Positions 38,667-46,643 are shown, counted from the first letter of the stretch. The stretch: DNA of 64,000 nucleotides from CAVVAY01 sp963746465 (GCA_963746465.1 CAVVAY010000007.1:186001-250000); one strand, 5' to 3'. Notes: generated from the sequence alone by a model not told the origin. A program made the numbers and translations.

Positions 38667-39133
38667 CCGAGCCGCTCGGCCAGCCGGTCGAGGAAGGTCG
38701 TCTGGGCACTCACCAGCAGCTCGCGGGCGGTGGCGACGTCGACCCACGCGAACCGGTCCAGCTCGGGGAAGTCCTGCAGCCGGCCGGAGCCGCGCGGCCA
38801 CTCCAGGCTGAACGTGTTGCTCACGGCGGTGGCCGCGTCGAGGTCACCCTCGACGGCCCAGACGGTGACCTCCTTGCCGCCGGACTGCCGCACGGTGCCC
38901 AGCGGTTGCGGCTCGCCCGACGGCACCGGGAGGCCGGTCTCCTCGACGAACTCCCGTCGGGCAGCTGCGAGCGGATCCTCGTCCGGTGGGTGCTCGCCCT
39001 TGGGCACCGACCAGGCCCGCTCCTGCTTGCGGGCCCAGAACGGGCCGCCCATGTGACCGAGCAGCACCTCGAGCCGGCCGGCCGGGTCGCGACGGAACAG
39101 CAGCAAGCCGGCGCTGCGCCGGGTCGTGGCCAT
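38663..39133 (-). CDS. NUDIX hydrolase
   Basis: A 156-aa NUDIX protein with the complete box G-x5-E-x7-REFVEETG-L (KGEHPPDEDPLAAARREF region) and SAGLLLFRRD at the start. It hydrolyses a nucleoside diphosphate linked to another group; the sequence resembles Ap4A/diadenosine or MutT-like enzymes with a KPKG-like ...SVPKGE motif. The ATG at 39133 is six bases after CAGGAT, consistent with leaderless transcription. The stop lies in a CTAG shared with the MFS gene. Confidence 0.88.
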   Translation of the reverse strand: MATTRRSAGLLLFRRDPAGRLEVLLGHMGGPFWARKQERAWSVPKGEHPPDEDPLAAARREFVEETGLPVPSGEPQPLGTVRQSGGKEVTVWAVEGDLDAATAVSNTFSLEWPRGSGRLQDFPELDRFAWVDVATARELLVSAQTTFLDRLAERLG

Positions 39134-39214
39134 ACCGGCATCCTGGTGGAAGAGTCTGACGGCCGGCGCTGTTGCAGGAGAGAACCCCCGCTTCCCCGCT
39201 TGAGGAGAGACACG

Positions 39215-39592
39215 ATGGCCACCGTCACGGCGACCACCAGCACCTTCGACGAGATCGTCGAGGACGACGGCATCGTCCTGGTCGACTTCTGGGCTGCCTG
39301 GTGCGGACCGTGCCGGTCCTTCGGGCCGGTCTTCGAGGCGGCTTCCGAGACCCACCCGGACATCACGTTCGCGAAGGTGGACACCGAGGCCGAGCGGGAC
39401 CTCGCCGCCCGTGCCGCGATCACCTCGATCCCGACGTTGATGGCCTTCCGCGAGGGGATCCTCGTCTTCGCCCAGCCCGGAGCGCTGCCGGCGCCGGCCC
39501 TGGAGCAGCTCATCACCGCGGTGCGCGGCCTGGACATGGCCGACGTACGCCGGCAGGTCGAGGCTGATAACGCCGAGACCGCGGCCGGCTGA
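39215..39592 (+). CDS. Thioredoxin
   Basis: A 125-aa thioredoxin with the WCGPC active site (Cys30, Cys33), the cis-Pro loop TSIPTL and a GAL-P-type C-terminal segment. It is a cytosolic protein disulfide reductase. The ATG at 39215 has a GAGGAGA ribosome site. It is longer than E. coli TrxA by about 15 C-terminal residues (RRQVEADNAETAAG). It precedes the convergent arsenate-reductase-type gene. Confidence 0.92.
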   Translation: MATVTATTSTFDEIVEDDGIVLVDFWAAWCGPCRSFGPVFEAASETHPDITFAKVDTEAERDLAARAAITSIPTLMAFREGILVFAQPGALPAPALEQLITAVRGLDMADVRRQVEADNAETAAG

Positions 39593-39598
39593 CCGGGC

Positions 39599-40039
39599 TC
39601 AGTCCGGCGATGCCTGCTCGACCAGCGACGGGGGCAGGTCGCGCTCCGGCACCAGCTCGCCCAGCAGCCGACGTACCCGCCCGTCGATGTCGGCGACGAT
39701 CCGCCGCACGGTGGCCTCGTCCTGACCCTTCGGGTCGTCCAGCGGCCAGTCCGAGTAGCGCGCGCCGAGGAAGACCGGGCAGGACTCCCCGCAGCCCTGG
39801 GTGACAACGACGTCGTAGGTCGCGTCGGTGTCGAAGCCCTTCGGCGTCTCGGCGCTCACGTCCAGCCCGAGTGCTGTCAACGCCTCGGCGACCTCCGGGT
39901 GGACGCGGTCTCCCGGCTCGGACCCGGCGGAGAACACCTCGACCGCCTCACCGCCGTAGTACTCGGTCAGCACCTTGCTTGCCACCGACCGCCCGCCGTT
40001 CGCCTTGCAGGCGTAGAGGATGCGCGGCTTGCGACTCAC
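39599..40039 (-). CDS. ArsC-type low-molecular-weight phosphatase / arsenate reductase
   Basis: A 146-aa protein of the LMW-PTP fold with the CX5R loop CKANGGRS (Cys11-Arg17) and an acidic DWPLDDP segment. In actinobacteria such proteins act as arsenate-mycothiol transferase (ArsC1/ArsC2 type) or tyrosine phosphatase. The neighbours (aquaglyceroporin, ArsI-like enzyme, arsR) favour arsenate reduction. The GTG start overlaps the aquaporin stop (GTGA). Confidence 0.85.
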   Translation of the reverse strand: MSRKPRILYACKANGGRSVASKVLTEYYGGEAVEVFSAGSEPGDRVHPEVAEALTALGLDVSAETPKGFDTDATYDVVVTQGCGESCPVFLGARYSDWPLDDPKGQDEATVRRIVADIDGRVRRLLGELVPERDLPPSLVEQASPD

Positions 40040-40749
40040 GAGAAACCCTCCGGGTAGAGGACACGAACCACTGCCAGCCCCACTGCGCCACCTACCAGCT
40101 GAGCCACCACGAACCCCGGCACGCCTGACGGTGCTATGCCGGCGAAGGTGTCGGAGAACATCCGGCCCACGGTGACCGACGGGTTGGCGAAGCTGGTCGA
40201 GGACGTGAACCAGTACGCCGCCCCGATGTACGCCCCGACCGCCGGGGCGGCCCAGGCTCCACGCCCCGAGCGCGCGAGCGCGAAGATCAGCATTACCAAG
40301 CCGGCCGTCGCGACGACCTCACCGACCCACAGGTGCCAGTCCGCGCGGTCCTTCGTGGCGAGTGCCGCCGGCACGTCGAACATCACGTTGGCGAGCAAGG
40401 CCCCGGCGACGGCACCGACGGTCTGCGCGATCGTGTAGGGCAGCACCTCGCGGCCCATGAGACCACGTCCCATCCTCCGACCGAGCCACCAGTCGGCCAT
40501 CGACACGACCGGGTTGAAGTGCGCGCCCGAGACCGGGCCCAGCATCAGGATCAGTACCGAAAGCCCGAGGAAGGTGGCGGTGGAGTTGTAGAGGAGCTGA
40601 AGCCCGGCGTCACCCGGGGTCAGGTTCGTCGCGGCGATGCCGGACCCGACGACGACTGTCACCAGCAGCCCGGTGCCCAGGAGCTCCGCGAACAGCCGCC
40701 GGGTCAACGGCGCAGCGCTGAGCTTCTGGTGCGTCATCTCAGCGCGCAT
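40036..40749 (-). CDS. Aquaglyceroporin of the arsenic cluster (AqpS-like)
   Basis: A 237-aa MIP channel with six helices and two half-helix motifs, NPV (79-81, AHFNPVVS) and a variant NPS (189-191, FANPSVTVGR), followed by the selectivity Arg196. Aquaglyceroporins in ars operons (AqpS type) let arsenite leave the cell after arsenate reduction. Here no ArsB or Acr3 pump is in the cluster, so the channel could be the exit route (inference). The ATG at 40749 has GGAGGAG nine bases before it. Confidence 0.87.
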   Translation of the reverse strand: MRAEMTHQKLSAAPLTRRLFAELLGTGLLVTVVVGSGIAATNLTPGDAGLQLLYNSTATFLGLSVLILMLGPVSGAHFNPVVSMADWWLGRRMGRGLMGREVLPYTIAQTVGAVAGALLANVMFDVPAALATKDRADWHLWVGEVVATAGLVMLIFALARSGRGAWAAPAVGAYIGAAYWFTSSTSFANPSVTVGRMFSDTFAGIAPSGVPGFVVAQLVGGAVGLAVVRVLYPEGFS

Positions 40750-40842
40750 CGTGACGGGCTCCTCCGGCCGGTGCAAGCGAACATCTGGGAAACGGCACGG
40801 CGGCCGGCCGCCGGTCTCGGTGGCCGGCCGCCGGCCTGGGGT

Positions 40843-40896
40843 TCAGCAGCAGCCGGGCTCACAGCACTCGCTCGTCTCGTCGCAACAGGAGTCCAT
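40843..40896 (-). CDS. 17-residue cysteine-rich peptide in the arsenic cluster
   Basis: The frame MDSCCDETSECCEPGCC has six Cys, all in vicinal pairs. A strong ribosome site, GGGGAGGTGA, lies eight bases before the ATG at 40896. It lies between the ArsI-like gene and the aquaporin gene on the same strand. Three Cys-Cys pairs suggest binding of As(III) or another thiophilic metal (inference). No homologue is known to me. Confidence 0.6.
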   Translation of the reverse strand: MDSCCDETSECCEPGCC

Positions 40897-40931
40897 CGTC
40901 GTCACCTCCCCTCGTCGGACCTTGACCCGCG

Positions 40932-41351
40932 TCAGCAACAGGCCGCCGCCGCGCCGTCGGCTCGGGTCTTCGCTTCAAGCCCCGCGCCGGCATCGGCCAG
41001 CACCGTGTAGACCTCCCACCGCTCGCCGTCCGGGGCGCTGACCCAGACCTTGTCCTGCAGGGCGTAGCAGCAGGTGGTGCCGTCCTCGACAGCGGTGGCC
41101 AGGCCCTCGGCCGCGTACCTCCGGGTCGCAGCGACCACCTCGGCGGAGGAGGCGACCTCGACACCCAGGTGGTTGAGAGAGCCGCCGGCCCCCGGGTTCT
41201 CGATCAGGACGAGCTTCAGGGCGGGCTCGTCGATCGCGAAGTTGGCGTAGCCGGGGCGCCGCTTCGCCGGCTCGGTGCCGAACAGCCGCGAGTAGAAGGC
41301 GACCGCCCGGTCGACGTCGTCGACGTTGAGGGCGAGCTGGACACGGGACAT
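40932..41351 (-). CDS. arsI: ArsI/CadI-type VOC family enzyme (C-As lyase-like)
   Basis: A 139-aa vicinal-oxygen-chelate protein. The ligands expected for ArsI are present: Gln5 (RVQLAL), His61 (LNHLGVEV) and Glu113 (RWEVYTVL). The organoarsenical-binding pair Cys94-Cys95 lies in TTCCYALQDKVWV. ArsI cleaves the carbon-arsenic bond of trivalent organoarsenicals with Fe(II) and O2; CadI-annotated relatives are cadmium induced. The protein ends AAAACC, a further vicinal Cys pair. The ATG at 41351 follows GGAGG. It lies downstream of the 62-aa gene on the same strand. Confidence 0.85.
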   Translation of the reverse strand: MSRVQLALNVDDVDRAVAFYSRLFGTEPAKRRPGYANFAIDEPALKLVLIENPGAGGSLNHLGVEVASSAEVVAATRRYAAEGLATAVEDGTTCCYALQDKVWVSAPDGERWEVYTVLADAGAGLEAKTRADGAAAACC

Positions 41352-41379
41352 CAAGACCTCCAGTAAGGGCGGTGGGTGG

Positions 41380-41568
41380 TCAGGCGCAGCAGACGGACGT
41401 GGACCGGGACGGCTCCTGGCGGCGGAGGCTCTCGCGCAGCGCCGAGGCGACTGCCGCCGGCCAGCCAGGGCTACGCCGGACCGCGCGGGCCCGCCGAGCG
41501 GCGTCCGCGGCACGGATCAGCTCTACGACGCGGGGCGGCTGCTCGGCAGCGAGCGGGGTGGTCAGCAT
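41380..41568 (-). CDS. 62-residue protein ending in Cys-Cys-Ala, first gene of the arsenic cluster
   Basis: The ATG at 41568 has GAGGAG seven bases upstream. The product is Arg/Ala-rich and helical (AEQPPRVVELIRAADAARR), followed by a basic stretch and the end SVCCA. No family is recognised. It is divergent from arsR and shares its operator region, so it is probably induced with the cluster. The Cys-Cys ending is like that of the next two products. Confidence 0.6.
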   Translation of the reverse strand: MLTTPLAAEQPPRVVELIRAADAARRARAVRRSPGWPAAVASALRESLRRQEPSRSTSVCCA

Positions 41569-41582
41569 GGTCGGACTCCTCA

Positions 41583-41600
41583 CATCGACGTTTATCGATG
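41583..41600. promoter_or_regulatory. Dyad in the arsR divergent promoter region (site 1)
   Basis: CATCGA-N6-TCGATG at 41583-41600. It lies between the start of the 62-aa gene and arsR, near the minus-strand promoter. It is a candidate ArsR site for the divergent operon. Confidence 0.5.
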
Positions 41601-41617
41601 CGTCTACGATGCCGGAC

Positions 41618-41637
41618 GTATCGACACCTGTCAATAC
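41618..41637. promoter_or_regulatory. ArsR-type operator overlapping the arsR promoter (site 2)
   Basis: GTATCGACACCTGTCAATAC, 16 of 20 positions paired, of the size of ArsR/SmtB operators. It lies just before the TAGGAT -10 (41644-41649) and 20 bases before the arsR ATG, so a bound repressor would block polymerase. Confidence 0.6.
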
Positions 41638-41656
41638 ATTCGCTAGGATCGGGTCC

Positions 41657-42022
41657 ATGGCCACTGCGACCCGACCGCTGCTGCCGCTGCTCGAGGAGCC
41701 CGGTGCCATGTGCTGCGCGCCGCTCGCCTCGGCCCCGCTGTCCGAGGCGGACGCCGACGAGCTCGCCGGTCGGCTGAAGGCGCTGGCCGACCCGGCCCGG
41801 CTCCGATTGCTCTCCCTCGTGCTGGCGTCCGGCGAGTCCTGCGTCTGCGACCTCACCGAGCCGATCGGGCTGAGCCAGCCCACCGTGAGCCATCACCTGA
41901 AGGTGCTGGTCGATGCCGGCGTGCTGCAGCGGGAGAAGCGCGGGCGGTGGGCCTGGTTCAGCCCGGTTCCCGGCGCGCTCGGCGCGCTGGCCGCCATCCT
42001 CGGCACCGCGGCCGCGGCCTGA
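41657..42022 (+). CDS. arsR: Arsenic/metal-responsive repressor ArsR
   Basis: A 121-aa ArsR/SmtB repressor. The helix-turn-helix is LSQPTVSHHLKVLVDAGVL, and the alpha-3-type metal site is CVCDL (Cys-x-Cys). A vicinal Cys pair lies near the start (AMCCAP), which could add a third thiolate for As(III). The ATG at 41657 is seven bases after TAGGAT, with no Shine-Dalgarno site, which points to a leaderless mRNA. It is divergent from the arsenic cluster. Confidence 0.92.
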   Translation: MATATRPLLPLLEEPGAMCCAPLASAPLSEADADELAGRLKALADPARLRLLSLVLASGESCVCDLTEPIGLSQPTVSHHLKVLVDAGVLQREKRGRWAWFSPVPGALGALAAILGTAAAA

Positions 42023-42040
42023 CCGCCGAGGACTTCGCGA

Positions 42041-42616
42041 TCAGCGGCCGGGCGCTGGCTGCTCCAGGATGCCCAGCCGGCCCAGCAGCACGAGAAAGGC
42101 GACGGCGAAGTCGTTGCCACCCACAGCGGTTTCCAGCTCGTCCCAGTCGATCTGCTCGCGCAGAGCACGCGCGACCGGGAGCAGCCGGCTGAGGTCGCAC
42201 TCGTGCTCGTCGAGGGCGAGCAACTTCTCGGTCAGCAGCTCGGTAGCGCTCAGCACCGGCATCCGGACCGAGAGGACTTCCAGCTCGTCGGCGTCCTGCA
42301 GCGGTTCAGCGGAGAGCGGCTGACCGTGCAGGTGGTGGATCACGTCGACCATCGCGTCGTCATGGAACGCCTTGAACAGCCAGTCCTCGGCCGGCTGCTC
42401 CACGCGCAGGCCTCGGTCCGCCAGCGCAGCCCGGGCCTTCTCGACGTCGTCAGCGACGACGACGAAGTCCACGTCGTGGTCCGGTTCCGGGCCGCCCCGG
42501 GCCCAGGCGCCGTAGCCGCCAGCGAGCGCGAAGCGGACCTCCGCCTCCTTGAGGCAGACCGCGACCAGCTTGAGAGCCTCACGCATGGCGTCGGCCTGGG
42601 ACCTGTTCTCACTCAC
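42041..42616 (-). CDS. Nucleotidyltransferase-fold protein
   Basis: A 191-aa protein with the minimal nucleotidyltransferase pattern AGGYGAWARGG followed by DHDVDFVV, including the metal-binding Asp pair. The fold is shared by AbiEii-type toxins, aminoglycoside transferases and tRNA-type enzymes. No antitoxin partner is seen nearby, so a toxin role is not supported. TAGGGC lies six bases before the GTG start, so it may be leaderless. Confidence 0.72.
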   Translation of the reverse strand: MSENRSQADAMREALKLVAVCLKEAEVRFALAGGYGAWARGGPEPDHDVDFVVVADDVEKARAALADRGLRVEQPAEDWLFKAFHDDAMVDVIHHLHGQPLSAEPLQDADELEVLSVRMPVLSATELLTEKLLALDEHECDLSRLLPVARALREQIDWDELETAVGGNDFAVAFLVLLGRLGILEQPAPGR

Positions 42617-42663
42617 GGGTCGGCCCTACCCAAGGGCCGGCCGGTCAGTCCGCGGAGCTCCGG

Positions 42664-43449
42664 GTGCAGGCGCCGCCCACGGGGAACGAGGAGCCGGTGC
42701 GCCTGGCGACCTTCAACATCCTCAGCGGCCGCTCGCCGGACGACGGCCGAGTCGACGTCGAGCGGTTCGCCGGGGCGGTGCGTGCACTGGACCCGGACGT
42801 CCTGGCGTTGCAGGAGGTGGACCGGGCACAGGACCGTTCCGGGCACGCCGACCTGACGGCGGTCGCCGCGGAGGCGATGGGCTCCGTGGAGCACCGGTTC
42901 GTCGCGGCCTTGTCGGGAACCCTCGGAGCGACCTGGATCGCCGCCACCGGCGAGGAACAGCCGGACTCCGCGGCGTACGGCGTGGCCCTGCTCTCCCGCT
43001 ATCCGGTCTCGGCGTGGGAGGTGGTCCGGCTGCCCGCGCTGCCCGGCAGGGTCCCCTACCGTTTCCACGGACGGCGTTTGCCGACTCTGGTCTCCGACGA
43101 GCCGCGGGTGGGCGTCGCCGCCCGGGTCGCCACGCCGCTCGGTGGGCTGACCGTGGTCACGACCCACCTGTCGTTCCTGCCCGGGTGGAACATCGTGCAG
43201 CTGCGCCGGCTGATGCGGGCTCTGAGTGGTAACCCCCGGCTGGTGCTGGCGGGCGATCTCAACATGGGTCCGGCCGCGGCCCGACGGGTGACCCGCCTGA
43301 CGTCCGCTGCGACCGTCGCCACGTTCCCGGTGGAGGCGCCGGTGCGCCAGATCGACCATGTCCTCGTGGCCGGGCTGCCTGCGGCGCGGTCGGCCGGAGC
43401 GCGGGTGACCGGCCTGTCGGACCACCTCGCGCTGGTGGTCGACTGGTGA
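42664..43449 (+). CDS. Endonuclease/exonuclease/phosphatase family protein
   Basis: A 261-aa EEP-fold hydrolase. It has TFNILSGR (the metal-binding Asn), ALQEVD (the metal-binding Glu), TTHLSF, AGDLNM and the final SDHLAL catalytic His. The fold is shared by DNA repair nucleases, sphingomyelinases and inositol phosphatases; the substrate is unclear. The first start is GTG at 42664. A second GTG at 42697 lies three bases after GAGGAG and would give 250 aa. Confidence 0.85.
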   Translation: MQAPPTGNEEPVRLATFNILSGRSPDDGRVDVERFAGAVRALDPDVLALQEVDRAQDRSGHADLTAVAAEAMGSVEHRFVAALSGTLGATWIAATGEEQPDSAAYGVALLSRYPVSAWEVVRLPALPGRVPYRFHGRRLPTLVSDEPRVGVAARVATPLGGLTVVTTHLSFLPGWNIVQLRRLMRALSGNPRLVLAGDLNMGPAAARRVTRLTSAATVATFPVEAPVRQIDHVLVAGLPAARSAGARVTGLSDHLALVVDW

Positions 43450-43499
43450 CCACCACCTGCCCGGGCAGCTTCCGCCGGCGCCGTGGCAGAGTTGGTGAC

Positions 43500-43772
43500 A
43501 TGTGCCGCAACATCCGTACCCTGCACAACTTCGAGCCGCCTGCCACCCACGACGAGGTCGGCGCGGCCGCCCTCCAGTACGTGCGCAAGGTCAGTGGCAG
43601 CGCCAAGCCGTCGGCGGCGAACCAGGCGGCCTTCGACGAGGCGGTCCGGGAGGTCGCGCACGCGACCCGGCACCTGCTCGACGCGCTCGTGACGACCGCG
43701 CCGCCCAAGGACCGCGAGGTGGAGGCGGCCAAGGCGCGGGCTCGCAGTGCCGAGCGCTACGCCCGCACCTGA
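43500..43772 (+). CDS. DUF2277-family small protein
   Basis: A 90-aa protein that begins MCRNIRTLHNFEPPAT and matches the DUF2277 family along its length (YVRKVSG, HATRHLLDAL). Function is unknown. CAGAGT lies seven bases before the ATG at 43500, fitting the leaderless pattern seen for other genes here. Confidence 0.85.
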   Translation: MCRNIRTLHNFEPPATHDEVGAAALQYVRKVSGSAKPSAANQAAFDEAVREVAHATRHLLDALVTTAPPKDREVEAAKARARSAERYART

Positions 43773-43789
43773 TCGGGCTCTTGCGAAAG

Positions 43790-43805
43790 TTACCCGTCAG
43801 TAGCA
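43790..43805. promoter_or_regulatory. TTACCCGTC-type operator, copy 1 of the acyl-CoA dehydrogenase gene
   Basis: TTACCCGTCAGTAGCA, which overlaps the TAGCAT hexamer (43801-43806). It differs at only two positions from the site at 17859-17874, and the flanking AAG before it is also shared. Confidence 0.6.
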
Positions 43806-43814
43806 TCATGGTTG

Positions 43815-43830
43815 TTACTGGCGGGTAGGA
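43815..43830. promoter_or_regulatory. TTACCCGTC-type operator, copy 2 of the acyl-CoA dehydrogenase gene
   Basis: TTACTGGCGGGTAGGA, a second half-conserved copy of the same dyad 25 bases downstream of copy 1. It lies between the probable transcription start and the ribosome site. Confidence 0.5.
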
Positions 43831-43874
43831 AGCAGCCGTCAGCCGGACGCCGTCGTACGAAGGGACGCGCCCTG

Positions 43875-45725
43875 ATGGGCCACTACAAGAGCAACCTGCG
43901 CGACATCGAGTTCACCCTCTTCGAGGTGTTCGGCCGGCAGAAGGTGCTCGGCGCCGGGCCGTACGCCGAGGTGGACGAGGACACCGCGCGCAGCATCCTC
44001 GAGGAGGTCGAGCGCCTGGCCACCCACGAGCTGGCCGAGTCGCTGCTCGAGTCCGACCGCACGCCGCCGGTGTACGACCCGGCCACCCACTCCGTGACGA
44101 TGCCCGAGGGGTTCAAGAAGTCCTACCAGGCCTACATGGACGCCGAGTGGTGGCGGATGGACCTGCCCGAGGGCCTCGGCGGCACCGTCGTACCGCCCAG
44201 CCTGCGGTGGGCCGTCGCCGAGCTGATCCTGGGCTCGAACCCGGCCGTGCACATGTACGCCTCGGGTATGGCCTTCGCGCACGTGGTCTACCGGCTGGGC
44301 ACCGAGGAGCAGCGCAAGGTCGCCCAGCGGATGGTCGACGGCCGCTGGGGCGCGACGATGGTGCTCACCGAGCCGGACGCCGGCTCCGACGTCGGCGCCG
44401 GCCGGGCCAAGGCCGTCGAGCAGCCCGACGGCACCTGGCACATCGAGGGCGTCAAGCGGTTCATCACCTCCGCCGAGCACGACATGAGCGAGAACATCGT
44501 GCATCTGGTGCTGGCCCGCCCCGAGGGTGCCGGCCCGGGCACCAAGGGGCTGTCGCTGTTCATCGTGCCCAAGACCCACTTCGACTGGGACACCGGCGAG
44601 CTCGGGGAGCGCAACGGCGCCTACGTCACCAACGTCGAGCACAAGATGGGCCTCAAGGCGTCCACCACCTGCGAGGTCACCTTCGGCGAGAAGGAGCCCG
44701 CGATCGGCTGGCTGGTCGGCGAGGTGCACGACGGGATCGCCCAGATGTTCAAGATCATCGAGTTCGCCCGGATGATGGTCGGCACCAAGGCGATCGCGAC
44801 CCTGTCGACCGGCTACCTCAACGCGCTGGACTACGCGAAGACCCGGCTGCAGGGCCCGGACCTCACCAAGATGACCGACAAGGCCGCCCCGCGGGTGCCC
44901 ATCACCCATCACCCCGACGTACGCCGGTCGCTGATGACCCAGAAGTCGTACGCCGAGGGCATGCGGGCGCTGGTGCTCTACACCTCGACCATCCAGGACG
45001 AGGTCGCGCTGGCCGAGGCCGAGGGGAGCGGGGCGTCCGAGAATTCAGCGCACGACCTCGCCATCCGGCTCAACGACCTGCTGCTGCCGATCGTGAAGGG
45101 CTACGGCTCGGAGAAGTCCTACGAGCTGCTCGGCTCGCAGTCGCTGCAGACCTACGGCGGCTCGGGCTACCTGCAGGACTACCCGCTCGAGCAGTACATC
45201 CGGGACGCCAAGATCGACACGCTCTACGAGGGCACCACGGCGATCCAGGGGATGGACTTCTTCTTCCGCAAGATCGTGCGGGACAAGGGCCAGGCGCTGA
45301 CCAAGCTGATGACCGACATCCAGGAGTTCGCCAAGGGCGACGAGGGCAACGGGGCGCTGCAGACCGAGCGCGAGCTGCTCGCGACCGCCCTGGAGCAGGT
45401 GCAGGGCATCGTCGCGACCATGGTCGGCTCGCTGACCGCCTCGGCCGAGGACGTCACCAACATCTACAAGGTCGGCCAGAACACCACGCGTCTGCTGCTG
45501 GCCTGCGGCGACCTGGTGGTCGCCTGGCTGCTCCTGCGGCAGGCCACCGTCGCCCTGGCGGCGCTGGAGGCCGGCGCCAGCGGGAGGGACGCGACGTTCT
45601 ACACCGGCAAGGTGGCCGCGGCGAAGTTCTTCGCAGCCCAGGTGCTGCCGCTCATCACCGCCCAGCGGGCCGTCGCCGACAGCGTCGACAACGCCCTGAT
45701 GGACGTCCCCGAGGACGCCTTCTAG
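43875..45725 (+). CDS. FadE5-like acyl-CoA dehydrogenase
   Basis: A 616-aa acyl-CoA dehydrogenase of the long FadE5 type (standard members have about 380-400 residues). The start is [13 protein letters not shown], the FAD/substrate motif is [12 protein letters not shown], and [31 protein letters not shown] includes the catalytic Glu. A 100-residue helical C-terminal extension follows. It oxidises fatty acyl-CoA at the alpha-beta bond. The ATG at 43875 has GAAGGGA ten bases upstream. Two TTACCCGTC-type sites lie in its promoter, one shared with the Fe-S reductase gene at 17.9 kb. Confidence 0.93.
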   Translation: MGHYKSNLRDIEFTLFEVFGRQKVLGAGPYAEVDEDTARSILEEVERLATHELAESLLESDRTPPVYDPATHSVTMPEGFKKSYQAYMDAEWWRMDLPEGLGGTVVPPSLRWAVAELILGSNPAVHMYASGMAFAHVVYRLGTEEQRKVAQRMVDGRWGATMVLTEPDAGSDVGAGRAKAVEQPDGTWHIEGVKRFITSAEHDMSENIVHLVLARPEGAGPGTKGLSLFIVPKTHFDWDTGELGERNGAYVTNVEHKMGLKASTTCEVTFGEKEPAIGWLVGEVHDGIAQMFKIIEFARMMVGTKAIATLSTGYLNALDYAKTRLQGPDLTKMTDKAAPRVPITHHPDVRRSLMTQKSYAEGMRALVLYTSTIQDEVALAEAEGSGASENSAHDLAIRLNDLLLPIVKGYGSEKSYELLGSQSLQTYGGSGYLQDYPLEQYIRDAKIDTLYEGTTAIQGMDFFFRKIVRDKGQALTKLMTDIQEFAKGDEGNGALQTERELLATALEQVQGIVATMVGSLTASAEDVTNIYKVGQNTTRLLLACGDLVVAWLLLRQATVALAALEAGASGRDATFYTGKVAAAKFFAAQVLPLITAQRAVADSVDNALMDVPEDAF

Positions 45726-45734
45726 CCGTCCGGG

Positions 45735-45817
45735 TCAAGATCGTTTGCGGCGTGAGTGACCGCGACACGCCGGGTTCACCGGCGTGTCTGCCGGCGGAAC
45801 GTCGCAAACGATCTTGA
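45735..45817. repeat. Long nested inverted repeat after the acyl-CoA dehydrogenase gene
   Basis: Outer perfect 15-base arms (45735-45749, TCAAGATCGTTTGCG, and 45803-45817) enclose an inner perfect 10-bp hairpin (GACACGCCGG at 45764-45773 and 45779-45788, loop GTTCA). It starts ten bases after the stop. It is probably a terminator or mRNA 3'-end structure. The region 45818-45998 shows no gene. Confidence 0.7.
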
Positions 45818-45998
45818 GACGGCGAGCGGCCACGGTCTCGGCGTGGGGGGAAACGTCCCGGTTTGACCGGGTTGGGTCACGGCTGATCGGGTGGTGGGCG
45901 GTGTGCGGGCCGGACCCGGGGGTACATCGGGTCTAGCGGCCGTCACCCGTCGGTCTGCACCACGGCTTTCGAGCCGCATGACCAACCCGGGAGGAACC

Positions 45999-46220
45999 AT
46001 GGGCATCGGGGTCAGCATCTTCCTGATCGCCGTCGGCGCCATCCTTGCCTTTGCCGTCAACTTCGACGTGTCCGGTCTGGACATCAACGTCGTGGGGTAC
46101 ATCCTGATGATCGTCGGCGTGATCGGCCTGATCATGACCGCGTTCATCTGGGGCCCGCGCAACCGGGCCCGCGGCGGCGACGTCGTCGAAGAGCGACGCG
46201 TCTACGACGACCGCATCTAG
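45999..46220 (+). CDS. DUF6458-like two-helix membrane protein
   Basis: A 73-aa protein beginning MGIGVSIFLIAVGAIL. It has a first helix (4-22), the FDVSGLDINVVGYILM segment, a second helix (31-52) and a charged tail (EERRVYDDR). This matches the small actinobacterial DUF6458 family, of unknown function. The ATG at 45999 follows GGAGG. A related gene follows 77 bases later. Confidence 0.8.
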   Translation: MGIGVSIFLIAVGAILAFAVNFDVSGLDINVVGYILMIVGVIGLIMTAFIWGPRNRARGGDVVEERRVYDDRI

Positions 46221-46297
46221 GTCACGACACAGCACAGCTCCACCGGCCGGCGTCCCGCACCTGGGTCGCCGGCCGTGGTGCGTCCCGAAGGAGAGCG

Positions 46298-46636
46298 GTG
46301 AGCAAGCGACGTCCCCGCCCCGCGCGCAACCCGGTGGGCCGCGGCTCGGTCGGCACCGGCGTCGTGCTGATGGCTGTCGGCGCCGTGATCGCGTTCGGCA
46401 TCACCCCACCGGCGAGAGTCGCGGAGTACGTCGACCTGCTGGACCTCGGCCTGATCCTGGTCTGGGCCGGCGCCCTGCTGCTGGTCATGCAGGTCGTCAT
46501 GCACCGGCCGCGGCGGCCGCGCCGGTCGACCTGGGACGACCGCACCGACCAGTGGTACGAGCACGACGTGCACCGCCCCGGGTACGCCGGGAAGACCCGG
46601 CAGCTGCCCACGGTCCGCGACGGCCGGCGCCGCTGA
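46298..46636 (+). CDS. DUF6458-related membrane protein
   Basis: A 112-aa paralogue-like neighbour. It has a basic N-terminus (SKRRPRPARNP), a helix GTGVVLMAVGAVIAFGI, a second helix LGLILVWAGALLLVMQVV, and a long basic tail with WYEHDVHRPGYAGKTRQLP. The GTG at 46298 follows AAGGAG. The same two-helix plan as the preceding gene suggests tandem duplication. Confidence 0.72.
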   Translation: MSKRRPRPARNPVGRGSVGTGVVLMAVGAVIAFGITPPARVAEYVDLLDLGLILVWAGALLLVMQVVMHRPRRPRRSTWDDRTDQWYEHDVHRPGYAGKTRQLPTVRDGRRR

Positions 46637-46643
46637 GCGGCCG

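Noticed and set aside
40800..40842. Repeated GGCCGGCCGCCGG words
   Set aside because: Two copies in GC-rich intergenic DNA without symmetry with a gene end; chance is sufficient.
42041..42616. Toxin-antitoxin reading of the nucleotidyltransferase gene
   Set aside because: No small antitoxin partner gene lies beside it, and neighbours are unrelated.
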